Counted from the first letter of the stretch, positions 27,217 to 36,598 are shown. The stretch: DNA of 61,501 nucleotides from an uncultured Amylibacter sp. (GCA_905182285.1 CAJJAY010000008.1:1-61501), one strand, 5' to 3'. Made by a program: numbers and translations. The notes: generated by a model not told the origin, from the letters alone.

Positions 27217-28149
27217 ATGACATTAAAAATGATAAAATATGAAAATACTATAAAATTAGTGTCATGGTTAAAAGCAGTAGATGCATTGCGTTCAGGGCAC
27301 CTTCTAAAAAAAGCGCAAGTTGGAGATACATTCTTGGGCTCAAAGGATTCAGTATTATTAACCAGATCTGCATTTATTGAGGGGTTAGGTTATGGCGTAA
27401 AAGCAGTAACAGCTATATCCGAAAATACCAAACGAGGATTGCCAACTGTTCAAGGTGCAATGATGATATATAAACCGATAACAGGAGAATTGAGTGCAAT
27501 TATTGAAAGCAAATTAATAACAGAAATAAAAACAGCAAGTGACTCTATTTTAGGAGCTCAATTACTTGCAAAGCCAAATAGCAAAATTTTATTAATAATA
27601 GGCGCCGGAACTGTAGCAGAAAGTTTGGTTTATGCTTATTCTGCTGCATTTCCTAATTTAGAAAAAATTATGATTTGGGCAAGAAGACCAGATCAATCTC
27701 ATAAATTAATACATAAAATCAAAGGTATAAATATCAAACTTGAAGCGGTTGAAGATTTAAAATCTTACGCTTCAATAGCTGATATAATAAGTACTGCAAC
27801 AATGGCACATGAGCCAATTCTTAAAGGTGAATGGATAAAGCCCGGTACCCACGTAGATTTAATTGGGGCCTTTACCGCAGATATGCGTGAAGCAGATGAT
27901 ACCTTAATATCTTCAGGTTCAATTTTTGTTGATAGTAGAGCCACCACAATAGATCACATAGGAGAACTGACTATTCCAATTGCAAATGGAATAATTAAAA
28001 AAAACGATATAAAAGGTGATTTTTACGATTTGCTTCTTTCTTCAAAGACAGCAAGAAGATCAGAAAATGAAATTACTATATTTAAGAATGGTGGAGGAGC
28101 ACACCTAGATCTAATGATAGCAAAATATCTGATAGATATTTCTGAATGA
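27217..28149 (+). CDS. Ornithine cyclodeaminase/mu-crystallin family, likely delta1-pyrroline-2-carboxylate reductase
   Basis: A 310-residue NAD(P)-dependent protein of the OCD/mu-crystallin family. The N-terminal substrate-binding half has QGAMMIYKPITGELSAIIES and LITEIKTASDSILGA near residues 79-114. The Rossmann motif is IIGAGTVAE near 127-135. The DLIGAFTADMREADD segment is a typical C-terminal family signature. Its divergent partner makes delta1-pyrroline-2-carboxylate, so reduction of that imine to L-proline (the LhpI reaction) is the best role. True ornithine cyclodeaminase or an alanine-dehydrogenase-like role remains possible. Confidence 0.78.
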   Translation: MTLKMIKYENTIKLVSWLKAVDALRSGHLLKKAQVGDTFLGSKDSVLLTRSAFIEGLGYGVKAVTAISENTKRGLPTVQGAMMIYKPITGELSAIIESKLITEIKTASDSILGAQLLAKPNSKILLIIGAGTVAESLVYAYSAAFPNLEKIMIWARRPDQSHKLIHKIKGINIKLEAVEDLKSYASIADIISTATMAHEPILKGEWIKPGTHVDLIGAFTADMREADDTLISSGSIFVDSRATTIDHIGELTIPIANGIIKKNDIKGDFYDLLLSSKTARRSENEITIFKNGGGAHLDLMIAKYLIDISE

Positions 28150-28159
28150 TCAATATCAA

Positions 28160-28573
28160 TTAAACAGATTGATGGACTTCAATTATATTCCCCTCAGGAT
28201 CATAAAAAAATATTTGATACCATTCTTTTGCAAAAGTTGTTCCATAATCAGAATATTGGATATTATTATCATTTAATATCTTTATAAATTCTTGAATATT
28301 ATCAGTTTTAAAAGCTATGTGCCCTTTTTCAACTGGATTAATGGTTTTATCATGCTTAAATCCAATTGTTAGGTTACGTTCAGCTAAATGCATTTGCATC
28401 TTACTATCAGTAGCAAATTTTATTTTACCACTATATCCACTTTTTTTAGTCTCATCTGGGCGAGGAAACAATTCAATTGGCATACTATCAAGTCCCAGAA
28501 TATCTGTATAGAAAGCATGTAACCTGTCCACATCTTCTGAAACAAAGTTAATATGATGAAATTCAAGCTTCAT
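28160..28573 (-). CDS. VOC-family (glyoxalase-like) protein
   Basis: A 137-residue vicinal-oxygen-chelate protein with two beta-alpha-beta-beta-beta modules. Likely metal ligands are the His pair at the start (LEFHHINF), His in KGHIAFKTDN and Glu in DPEGNIIEVHQ. I start at MKLEFHH, which has a GAGGAT ribosome site eight bases before it; an upstream ATG would add five residues. It could be a dioxygenase, glyoxalase or resistance-type VOC; no neighbour decides it. It is convergent with the reductase gene. Confidence 0.78.
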   Translation of the reverse strand: MKLEFHHINFVSEDVDRLHAFYTDILGLDSMPIELFPRPDETKKSGYSGKIKFATDSKMQMHLAERNLTIGFKHDKTINPVEKGHIAFKTDNIQEFIKILNDNNIQYSDYGTTFAKEWYQIFFYDPEGNIIEVHQSV

Positions 28574-28688
28574 ATTTATAATCCTCATTAATGAATATCA
28601 AATATAATAATCATATTTAATAAGATTGAAACTTCTTAAATTTTTATTTATGTTTTACCATATAGATTGGTAATCGATTGGATATCTC

Positions 28689-29117
28689 GTGGAAATATAT
28701 ATTCTGAAATTTCTTCATTTTTTAGCAATATTTGTTGCCGGGGGTATTGGAATTGGTGGAGCCGTTATTCAATCAGTTCACTTAAAGGCAAAACAAGCAC
28801 CTACCCCCTTAGTAGGTAAATCAATGCAAATATTAGGTATTATGGGCCTTGGATCATTAATCATATTGTGGATTACTGGTTTAGCTTTACACGGCATAAT
28901 ATATCAAGGTGTGAACCTTGGAACAGCTTTTACTGTTAAGCTTATTGGTGCTTCTGTATTGCTAGTAATGTCAATAATTGGTAATATACACATATACAGA
29001 TCGTCGAAAAATAAGATGCCACCAAATGCAAAACTAATGAAGCCAATAACTACAATTGGAAGGATTGCACTTGTATTTGTTATAGCTGGAGCAGTTGTAA
29101 GTTTTAACAATTATTAG
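28689..29117 (+). CDS. Hypothetical four-helix membrane protein
   Basis: A 142-residue inner-membrane protein with four hydrophobic segments (about 5-25, 45-66, 77-98 and 122-140), starting at GTG. The first helix carries KFLHFLAIFVAGGIGIGG with a His, and a second His lies in HGIIYQGVN. This layout recalls DUF2269- or CopD-like small membrane proteins, which can bind heme. I do not recognise the family surely. Single gene, divergent from the VOC gene. Confidence 0.6.
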   Translation: MEIYILKFLHFLAIFVAGGIGIGGAVIQSVHLKAKQAPTPLVGKSMQILGIMGLGSLIILWITGLALHGIIYQGVNLGTAFTVKLIGASVLLVMSIIGNIHIYRSSKNKMPPNAKLMKPITTIGRIALVFVIAGAVVSFNNY

Positions 29118-29140
29118 TTTTTAAAAATTAATTTTAAAAT

Positions 29141-30277
29141 TTACTTTGGTAAACAGTTAAGAACCAATTTCTCCCATAAAGAAATTCCTATCGGCAATAG
29201 TTCATCATTGAAATCATAAAAAGCTGAATGTAACGGGAAGTTATTGGGCGAATTCTCACCATTACCTAATAATAAAAAACAGCCTGGTACAAGATTACTA
29301 AAATGTGCAAAGTCTTCTGAGAAGCTCATTACCTCCCGATCAGGAATAACATCGAGAGATAGTTCATTTGCAGTATTTATTACTGATTGAGTTGGTTTAG
29401 GGGCATTAATTGTTTCAATAAAGCCAGTTGTAAAGCTATAATCAGTTTCTATTTCATGTCCAATTGCTATGCCTTGACATATTTTTCCAATAAAATCCTT
29501 AATTAAATCTCTATCCAAAGGGTTTCTCGTACGAACATCACCTCTTATTATAGCATTTCCAGGAAGAACGTTTCGCTGACCATCACTTATAAACTCTGTT
29601 ACAGAGACAACAGCACCTGCACCTGCTCTGAGCTTTCGAGAAACGATTGTTTGCAATGAAACTATTAACTCTGCTCCAATGGTAATTACATCTTTACCAA
29701 TATGAGGCATAGAGGCATGACCACCTTTACCTTTTAATTCGATTTCAAATAAACTTTCACTAGAGCATATTTGCCCTACTCTTGTTGAGACCTGACCTAA
29801 AGGAGCGCCAGGTAAATTATGAATAGCATATATTTCGGATATTGGAAAATTTTCAAATAAACCCTCCTCAATCATTGCTTGTGCCCCAAGTCCATGCTCT
29901 TCATTTGGTTGAAAAATAAAAATTACTGTCCCATCAAAGTTTCGGCTAGAAGACAACTTTTTTGCAGCACCCATTAACATAGCCATATGCCCATCATGCC
30001 CGCAGGCATGCATCTTACCAACATGTTTAGATATATAATTATGAATAGATTTCTCAGTTATAGGCAATGCGTCCATGTCAGCACGTAAGGCAATGGTTTT
30101 TCTATTGTTACCAACTTTAAGTACACCTACAATTCCAATTCCCTCATGCACTTCCAGACCAATTTCACTTAAGAATTTAGCAATTTTTTTCTTTGTGTTA
30201 ATTTCGGAAAAGCCAAGCTCAGGGAGCTTGTGGAGATCATGCCTAATCTGGATAAAATTATTAATATCAAAATTCAT
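29141..30277 (-). CDS. M20-family amidohydrolase (hippurate hydrolase-like)
   Basis: Dinuclear metal-dependent amidohydrolase of the M20D group (hippuricase, IAA-amino acid hydrolase, N-acyl-L-amino acid deacylase). ALRADMDALPITE near residues 73-85, HACGHDGHMAMLMGAA near 91-106 and QPNEEHGLGAQAMIEEG near 127-143 supply metal ligands and the general base. IYAIHNLPGAPLG and FSEDFAHF are further M20D marks. It has no signal peptide, so it acts in the cytoplasm. It lies 44 bases downstream of the AEC carrier, which may import its acyl-amino acid substrate. Confidence 0.88.
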   Translation of the reverse strand: MNFDINNFIQIRHDLHKLPELGFSEINTKKKIAKFLSEIGLEVHEGIGIVGVLKVGNNRKTIALRADMDALPITEKSIHNYISKHVGKMHACGHDGHMAMLMGAAKKLSSSRNFDGTVIFIFQPNEEHGLGAQAMIEEGLFENFPISEIYAIHNLPGAPLGQVSTRVGQICSSESLFEIELKGKGGHASMPHIGKDVITIGAELIVSLQTIVSRKLRAGAGAVVSVTEFISDGQRNVLPGNAIIRGDVRTRNPLDRDLIKDFIGKICQGIAIGHEIETDYSFTTGFIETINAPKPTQSVINTANELSLDVIPDREVMSFSEDFAHFSNLVPGCFLLLGNGENSPNNFPLHSAFYDFNDELLPIGISLWEKLVLNCLPK

Positions 30278-30321
30278 ATCTAAACCCCAATAGAAAAATT
30301 TCAGTAATTAATAAATGATCT

Positions 30322-31224
30322 TTAAGCTAAATATGCAAGTGAAATTAAAGATAGTATAGAAGTCCACACAATAACTGGTGCAATCTTATCTGTATTTACT
30401 TTGTGTAAGAGCGCTAAAGCAAACGCCATTGCTCCAGAAGGTCCAGCTGAATTTAAAATAGTTAAATCGTTCCAAGCATCTGGCCTTGTACCAATCTTTA
30501 AGACTGCCCAAACAACAATTGGCAAAAGCAGTAATTTAATCATCACAACAATAAAAACAGACCTTGAAGGAGTAAACTTATGAAAGGATAGAATTACACC
30601 CAATGCTAGAAGTGTTAAGGGAGCAGCAGCAGCTCCTGAAAATTTCATGGCATATAAAATCGGATTAGGTGTTGAAAAATTAGCTATATTAGCAATCATC
30701 CCCAAACATATTGCTATTAATACAGGGTTTTTTATTAATTTCATCATGATTGGCTTAAATTTTAAATTTTTATTACTTAAAAATTCTGTAGAAATAATAA
30801 AAAATGCAAACATTATGGATGCATCCCAAATTACTAGTGCAGTAATTGGATAATTGTTATCAATACCATAAATAAGTTCTGAAATAGGCCATATATATAA
30901 TAACCCATTCACAAATATTGTACACATGGCAAGAAGCCAAGACTCAATAGTTTCTAAATTTAATACAAATATACATATCAAAAAAGTTATTAAAAATACG
31001 ATAATTTGGCATAAGCCATAAATAAAAATCGCATTAAAATAAAAAAGATCAATATTGGCATTACTAATTAATGGAAAGATTAAAGCAGGTTGTAAAATCA
31101 AAAAAGCTATTCGATTTAATGTAGTTGCTTCAGTTCTTGATATCAATTGAACTCTTCCACAAATAAATCCAAGAGCCAAGATAGAAAACACAGGTAGGAT
31201 ATTATTTGTTAAAACCTGAAGCAC
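30322..31224 (-). CDS. AEC-family transporter
   Basis: A 300-residue secondary carrier of the auxin efflux carrier family with about ten hydrophobic helices in two halves. ILPVFSILALGFICGR near residues 10-25 is the family opening, and SGPSGAMAFALALLH near the C terminus is the second-half signature. Bacterial members move malonate, dicarboxylates or amino acid derivatives. It is probably co-transcribed with the downstream M20 amidohydrolase. Confidence 0.85.
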   Translation of the reverse strand: MLQVLTNNILPVFSILALGFICGRVQLISRTEATTLNRIAFLILQPALIFPLISNANIDLFYFNAIFIYGLCQIIVFLITFLICIFVLNLETIESWLLAMCTIFVNGLLYIWPISELIYGIDNNYPITALVIWDASIMFAFFIISTEFLSNKNLKFKPIMMKLIKNPVLIAICLGMIANIANFSTPNPILYAMKFSGAAAAPLTLLALGVILSFHKFTPSRSVFIVVMIKLLLLPIVVWAVLKIGTRPDAWNDLTILNSAGPSGAMAFALALLHKVNTDKIAPVIVWTSILSLISLAYLA

Positions 31225-31392
31225 AATTTATCCTAAATATTAAATAAAATTTAATTCTTCTCTTTCATTAAGCTGACTCAACGTCAACTGTTACATAATT
31301 CCAAAAGTAAATTTTAAAATAGACATATTCACTATATTACATGTATGCTTTTAATTATTATTAAAATAACTTATTATATTGAGAGGTCAAAA

Positions 31393-32310
31393 ATGAAAAA
31401 CTCATTAAGATTAAAGCGTCGTAACTTTATAATTGGATCCTCAGCTTTACTCTCAGCATCAGCCTCACATGCATCTGCACCGCTTCTTGGACCATCAATA
31501 AGTACATTCAGACGATTTAAATTAGGAAATTTTGAAGTAACAACAATATTGTCAGGTACACGGACTATAAATAACGATCCACAAGGTATCTTTGGATTAA
31601 ATGTTTCAAAAGAAGATTTTTCAAAGGTTTCAAAAGAAAACAATATACCCGATGACCGTTTTCAAATGTTTTATACACCTACTATTGTAAATACTGGAAG
31701 CGAACTAATATTATTTGATACTGGGCAAAACCCAGAAGGTACAGTATCAGCTTTAACATCAGCTGGTTACAATCCAAATCAAATAGACAAAGTAGTTCTA
31801 ACACATTTTCATAGTGATCACATAGGTGGCCTTCGAAATTCAGACGGTAGAATTTATAAAAATGCATCATATTATTGTGGTGAATTAGAATATGAAGAAT
31901 GGGATTTTTCAGGAAATGATAATTTCGAGAAAATGGTTCGACCGTTTGAAGATGAAATTATAATGATTAATCCTGGTGATGATGTCGTTTCTGGCGTTAC
32001 GGCTTTAGCAGCTTATGGACATACACCAGGACATCTTGCGTTTATTATAGAAAGTGAAGGAAAACAGTTATTGCTTGGAGGTGATTTTGCTAATCATTAT
32101 GTTTGGTCACTTGCTTACCCTGATTGGGAATTACGATTTGATAGAGATAGGGAAATGGCGGCTAAGACCAGGCGCAAAATATTAGACATGCTAGCTTATG
32201 AAAAAATACCATTTATTGGATATCATATGCCCTGGCCCGGTCTTGGGTATGTTGATAATCACAAAGAGGGATTTCACTATACTCCTGCAAGTTATCAAAT
32301 GATGTTATAA
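31393..32310 (+). CDS. Tat-exported metallo-beta-lactamase-fold hydrolase
   Basis: A 305-residue MBL-fold protein. A twin-arginine signal (KRRNFIIG at residues 8-15, then an Ala-rich region cut near ASA) sends it folded to the periplasm. The metal motif THFHSDHIGG gives His138, His140, Asp142 and His143, with later ligands in YGHTPGHLAF and GGDFANH. I start at the ATG after GAGAGG; an upstream start would place 16 hydrophobic residues before the Tat motif. It resembles quorum-lactonase or arylsulfatase-like MBL enzymes; the substrate is unknown. Single gene, convergent with the LysR gene. Confidence 0.85.
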   Translation: MKNSLRLKRRNFIIGSSALLSASASHASAPLLGPSISTFRRFKLGNFEVTTILSGTRTINNDPQGIFGLNVSKEDFSKVSKENNIPDDRFQMFYTPTIVNTGSELILFDTGQNPEGTVSALTSAGYNPNQIDKVVLTHFHSDHIGGLRNSDGRIYKNASYYCGELEYEEWDFSGNDNFEKMVRPFEDEIIMINPGDDVVSGVTALAAYGHTPGHLAFIIESEGKQLLLGGDFANHYVWSLAYPDWELRFDRDREMAAKTRRKILDMLAYEKIPFIGYHMPWPGLGYVDNHKEGFHYTPASYQMML

Positions 32311-32333
32311 TTCATAATTAAAATCAAATAAGA

Positions 32334-33188
32334 TCAAATTAGAGAGTTTTTTAACCATTCAGAAAACTGAACAGCAATTAAATTTTTATCATTAAACCGT
32401 AGATAGTAACCTTCATTACATGGTAAAATATTTTTATCTGCGATGACTAGTTTGCCAGTGCTTAATACATCTTTAGCCAAGATATTACTAACCAAAGCAA
32501 TTCCATTTGCTTGAATTGCCAAATTCATAGCGGCTCCATATGAATCAACAAAAATCTTTGGCTTTGGATTGCTTCCAATGACCTCACCCCATAACTTCCA
32601 CCCGTCAGATATTCCTACAGTCTCAATAAGAACAGATTTTTCAATATCATCTTTAAGCTTTGGTGATTTTACTGCAATAAGCCCACTAGGTTCTAACTTT
32701 ATAGCATTACTACCAAATTGCTTTTGTGAACCAAAAGGAATTTCAACATCTGCCCTTACAGTATGAAAATCATCAGGCCAAATAGTACTTAGAAACCTAA
32801 TAGCAGTATTAGGATATTTATTTGTAAACTCTTTCAATCTTGGGAATATTATCCATTGGGCTACACTTACAGAAGTAGCAATAGTGAGAATATTTTTTGA
32901 TGGAACTGTACCAAAGTTTCGAGCCGCAAGTGTTAATGTTTCTAATGCTAAGCTAACTTGAGGTAATAATTTACGTCCATCGTCAGTGATAGATAATCCT
33001 CGCGCCCTGCGGATAAAAAGCGCTACTCCAAGAGACGTTTCCAAAGATTTAATATGCTGACTAACAGCAGACTGTGTCATACCAATTTCTTCAGCTGCTG
33101 CGGTAAAGCTCAGTCGTCTTGCAGCTGCTTCAAATGCTCTAAACCATGCTAAGGGTGGTAGCGCTTTAACCATGACTAAGTCATCCAT
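32334..33188 (-). CDS. LysR-family transcriptional regulator (GcvA-type)
   Basis: A 284-residue LysR protein with the winged HTH at about residues 9-68 (PLAWFRAFEAAARRLSFTAAAEEIGMTQSAVSQHIKSLE), which is the GcvA subgroup style, and a C-terminal effector domain. It is divergent from the DUF1185-to-aldehyde-dehydrogenase operon across 92 bases and is the likely regulator of that operon. A second ATG five codons in is an alternative start. Confidence 0.88.
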   Translation of the reverse strand: MDDLVMVKALPPLAWFRAFEAAARRLSFTAAAEEIGMTQSAVSQHIKSLETSLGVALFIRRARGLSITDDGRKLLPQVSLALETLTLAARNFGTVPSKNILTIATSVSVAQWIIFPRLKEFTNKYPNTAIRFLSTIWPDDFHTVRADVEIPFGSQKQFGSNAIKLEPSGLIAVKSPKLKDDIEKSVLIETVGISDGWKLWGEVIGSNPKPKIFVDSYGAAMNLAIQANGIALVSNILAKDVLSTGKLVIADKNILPCNEGYYLRFNDKNLIAVQFSEWLKNSLI

Positions 33189-33280
33189 TAGTTTTACTAA
33201 TACATAAGCCTCTAAATCATTTGTTTGTCAATTAGTATCGGATTAGTAGATAGTAAGAAACATTAGCATAGGAATATTAA

Positions 33281-33880
33281 ATGCAGCCAGAGATTAGAAA
33301 AATTGTTACTTATGATGAAGAAATTCTTATTGAGGGATTTCGCAAAACCAAAAATCCTTGGCGATTATTTGCCGTAGCTGCTGTTATAAAAAACCCATGG
33401 GCTGGTAGATTTGTTGAAAATTTAAAACCAGAAATTCAAGCTTATGGACCAGCTTTAGGCGAAATGATGACTAAAAAAATGATTTCACTTGCAGGTTCTG
33501 GCGCTGCTATAGAGGCCTATGGCAAAGCTGCCATAGCAGGTTTGGATGGTGAAATCGAACACGCATCTGCTTTAATACATACATTAAGATTTGGTAACTT
33601 CTATCGTGAAGCTGTTGAGGCAAAATCATATCTTGCTTTTACGAATACTAGAGGAGGTGCAAATGCACCAATATTAGTTCCTTTAATGGACAAGAATGAT
33701 GCTGGACGACGATCCCATTATCTTACTATACAATTTTCAATATCTGATGCGCCACGTGATAATGAATTGGTTATAGCCCTTGGAGCAGCAACAAGTGGAC
33801 GTCCACACCATAGAATTGGGGACAGATATCAAGACTTAAAGGATTTAGGACATGACATGGACAATCCAGCCTCGGTCTAA
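33281..33880 (+). CDS. DUF1185 (amino acid synthesis family) protein
   Basis: A 199-residue protein of the AA_synth/DUF1185 family, common in alphaproteobacterial catabolic clusters but without an established reaction. Family marks are IRKIVTYDEEILIEGFRK at residues 5-22, AVAAVIKNPWAGRF near 31-44, EHASALIHTLRFGN and TRGGANAPILVPLMDK. It is the first gene of the operon behind the LysR gene, and its end overlaps the next gene by 29 bases, showing tight coupling. Confidence 0.85.
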   Translation: MQPEIRKIVTYDEEILIEGFRKTKNPWRLFAVAAVIKNPWAGRFVENLKPEIQAYGPALGEMMTKKMISLAGSGAAIEAYGKAAIAGLDGEIEHASALIHTLRFGNFYREAVEAKSYLAFTNTRGGANAPILVPLMDKNDAGRRSHYLTIQFSISDAPRDNELVIALGAATSGRPHHRIGDRYQDLKDLGHDMDNPASV

Positions 33881-34628
33881 ATTTGGACGATTGGATGCAA
33901 TAATATCTGGAGAAGGACAACAAGTTGTTTTAATTCATGGTGTAGGATTGCGTGCAGAAGCTTGGTCTAAACAAATAATAAACCTGAGTAAATCATATAA
34001 AACAATTGCAATTGATATCCCAGGGCATGGTGAGAGTTCAATTTTGACAGATAATTTTAAATTGAAAGAATATACAGATATAATTTCAGAATCTATTTTA
34101 ACACCTTCTATAATAATTGGTCATTCATTTGGTTCAATGATTGCTTTGGACTTAGCATTTAATTATCCTGAAAAAGTAAAATCTGTTATCTCGTTGAATG
34201 CAATTTATAAAAGAAATCAAATTTCTAAAGATGCTGTAAAAAAACGTTTTAATAATTTATCAAAACTGTCCAATTCTAACCCATCTGGCACTTTAGATAG
34301 ATGGTTTGGAAAAGATCACGCTGATATGCGCAAAAATTGTCATCAATGGTTATCCTCAACTGATCCAAGGGGATACTATAATGCTTATAAAGTATTTTCG
34401 AATAAAGACGGCCCTAGCGATACTAACTTAAAAAAATTACAATGCCCCGCATTATTCATAACGGGTTCTAAAGAACTAAATTCTACACCAAAGATGTCAG
34501 AAAATATGTCATCGTTAACTCAAAATGGAGAAGTGAAAATCTTTGATAAAGCTGCGCATATGCTGCCAATGACCCATGCAAAAGAACTTAATTTAATTTT
34601 AAATGAATTTATAAAGGATAATTCTTAA
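33852..34628 (+). CDS. Alpha/beta-fold hydrolase
   Basis: A 258-residue alpha/beta hydrolase. VLIHGVGLRAEAW is the oxyanion region, GHSFGS holds nucleophile Ser92, and AAHMLPM holds His236. At the usual acid position (family pattern TGxxDxNSTP) the sequence reads TGSKELNSTP, so Glu208 may replace Asp. In this operon it would hydrolyse an ester, enol-lactone or amide produced by the monooxygenase. It overlaps both neighbours (29 bases before, one base after). Confidence 0.85.
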   Translation: MTWTIQPRSKFGRLDAIISGEGQQVVLIHGVGLRAEAWSKQIINLSKSYKTIAIDIPGHGESSILTDNFKLKEYTDIISESILTPSIIIGHSFGSMIALDLAFNYPEKVKSVISLNAIYKRNQISKDAVKKRFNNLSKLSNSNPSGTLDRWFGKDHADMRKNCHQWLSSTDPRGYYNAYKVFSNKDGPSDTNLKKLQCPALFITGSKELNSTPKMSENMSSLTQNGEVKIFDKAAHMLPMTHAKELNLILNEFIKDNS

Positions 34629-35551
34629 TGAAAAAATTAGATCCTAAATTACTTCGCAATGCATTTGGAAAGTTTATGACTGGTGTGACAGTTGTTACTG
34701 CAGTCAAAGATGATGGAAAATATGTTGGATTTACGGCGAATTCTTTTTCATCTGTATCTTTAGATCCACCAATGCTTCTTGTTTGTCCAGGAAAATTTTT
34801 ATCAAGCTATGATACATTCTCGAAATGTGATCATTTTTCAGTAAATATTCTTTCTGAAGGTCAAGAAAAAATATCAAATATATTTGCAACTTCTGATGAA
34901 GATAGGTTTTTAAAAGTACCACATAGTCTTGATATGAATGGAGTGCCAATAATAAATGGAGCTACTGTACAATTTTCTTGTTCAACAAGAAATATAATTC
35001 CCACTGGAGATCATTGTGTATTAATTGGCCAAGTTGACGATTTCAAACTATCAGAAGAGCCAGGCTTGGGTTATGTTGGTGGTCAATATTTTAGTCTTGG
35101 CTTGGAACGTGCCGCGTTTAATAAAACAGTAAGTAATGCAATTTGTGGTGCAATTATAGAAGATGGTGAAAATATTATTCTCATAAAATCACCAGATGGA
35201 CTTCATCCACCTCAATGCAAAGCCATTGATAGAAGTAATCTGATAAAAGATTTGAATAGCACTATGATTGATCACGGTATTTCAGCAAAGCTTGGTCAAG
35301 CCTACTCTGTATTTGAAGGTGTTAAATCTAGAGAACACAGTACCTATTTTTTAGCAACTGGAAATATAATATCCCCTTCACCAGAAGTTATTTTAATCCC
35401 AATATCTCAGTTAAATGCTCAAAAATATTCATCACCAGCAATATCAAGAATGATGTCTCGCTTTTCATTAGAGGCACAATCAAGAAATTTTTCTTTGTAT
35501 TTGGGTGATGTTGAAAAAGGTTCGATACACGATACTTTGGAAAGGAATTGA
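34628..35551 (+). CDS. Flavin reductase with extra C-terminal domain
   Basis: Residues 1-165 are a flavin reductase-like FMN-binding domain (FGKFMTGVTVVTAVKDDGKYVGFTANSF, SLDPPMLLVCPGK, HFSVNILSEGQ), as in HpaC and RutF. It would supply reduced flavin to the adjacent luciferase-like monooxygenase. The last 140 residues (from NAICGAIIEDGENIILIK) are an added domain with the strand pattern of a Nudix fold but without a Nudix box, so it may bind a ligand rather than hydrolyse one. At 307 residues it is nearly double the usual size. The start is coupled to the hydrolase stop. Confidence 0.85.
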   Translation: MKKLDPKLLRNAFGKFMTGVTVVTAVKDDGKYVGFTANSFSSVSLDPPMLLVCPGKFLSSYDTFSKCDHFSVNILSEGQEKISNIFATSDEDRFLKVPHSLDMNGVPIINGATVQFSCSTRNIIPTGDHCVLIGQVDDFKLSEEPGLGYVGGQYFSLGLERAAFNKTVSNAICGAIIEDGENIILIKSPDGLHPPQCKAIDRSNLIKDLNSTMIDHGISAKLGQAYSVFEGVKSREHSTYFLATGNIISPSPEVILIPISQLNAQKYSSPAISRMMSRFSLEAQSRNFSLYLGDVEKGSIHDTLERN

Positions 35552-35555
35552 TAAA

Positions 35556-36590
35556 ATGGATTTTTCTCTTTTTGCACACATGGAAAGAATTACACCAGAT
35601 CAAAATCATGTAAATTTACGAGAAGAACTAATTCAATTAGCTAAAATAGCTGATGAAGGAGGGATGCGAGCAATCTGGACTGGTGAACACCATGGAATGG
35701 ATTTTACGATTGCACCAAATCCTTTTATTAGTTTAGTTGACCTCAGCTATCACACAAAAAATTTACGCTTAGGCACAGGAACTATTATTGCACCTTTCTG
35801 GCACCCAATTAAACTTGCCGGAGAAGCAGCTGCATCTGATTTAATTACAGGTGGTAGAATTGAACTAGGTATTGCTCGAGGAGCATATTCTTATGAATAT
35901 GAGAGACTTGTACCTGGCATGGATGCATTAGAAGCTGGTAAGAAAATGCGTGAGAGTATACCTTTGTTGCGTAAACTTTGGTCAGGAGATTGCGAGCATA
36001 GTGGCAAATACTACAATTTTCCTAAAACATCTTCAGCACCTAAACCACTTCAAAAAGATGGACCACCTATTTGGATAGCCGCACGAGATATAAATAGTCA
36101 TAAATTTGGTGTAGAAAATGGTTTCAACATTCAAGTTACGCCTCTTTGGATGGGCAATGATGAAATTGAAGATCTTATGAAAAAATTCAACGAAGCTTGT
36201 AATGACTACAAGGGGAAAAGACCAAAGATAATGCTTTTACATCATACATATGTTGGTTCTGATGAACATGATGTGCATATGGCATCAAAACAGCTTTCAA
36301 AATTTTATTGCTATTTTGGCGCATGGTTTCAAAATAAAAGACCTGTAAATCAAGGTCATATTAAAACGTTGTCACAAGATGAATTAGATGCAAATGAAAT
36401 GATGTCACCTAAAAATATGGATCGAAATTTAACTATAGGAACATCAAAGTCAGTAATAAAACAAATAAAAAAGTTTGAAGATTTAGGCTATGACGAATAT
36501 GCCTTTTGGATAGATAGTGGAATGGAATTTAAAAAGAAAAAGGAATCTTTAGAACGATTTATTAATGAAGTAATGCCAGCATTCAATTAA
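35556..36590 (+). CDS. LLM-class flavin-dependent monooxygenase
   Basis: A 344-residue bacterial luciferase-fold monooxygenase using reduced FMN and O2. AIWTGEHHGMDFTIAPNPF near residues 46-64, GTGTIIAPFWHPIKLAGEAAASDLITGGRIELGIARGAY near 86-124 and PPIWIAARD are family hallmarks. I start at MDFSLFAHMER, preceded by AAAGGAA; the upstream frame overlaps the reductase gene. With the flavin reductase it forms a two-component oxygenase. Substrate unknown; the setting suggests ring or amide oxidation. Confidence 0.9.
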   Translation: MDFSLFAHMERITPDQNHVNLREELIQLAKIADEGGMRAIWTGEHHGMDFTIAPNPFISLVDLSYHTKNLRLGTGTIIAPFWHPIKLAGEAAASDLITGGRIELGIARGAYSYEYERLVPGMDALEAGKKMRESIPLLRKLWSGDCEHSGKYYNFPKTSSAPKPLQKDGPPIWIAARDINSHKFGVENGFNIQVTPLWMGNDEIEDLMKKFNEACNDYKGKRPKIMLLHHTYVGSDEHDVHMASKQLSKFYCYFGAWFQNKRPVNQGHIKTLSQDELDANEMMSPKNMDRNLTIGTSKSVIKQIKKFEDLGYDEYAFWIDSGMEFKKKKESLERFINEVMPAFN

Positions 36591-36598
36591 GGATTATC

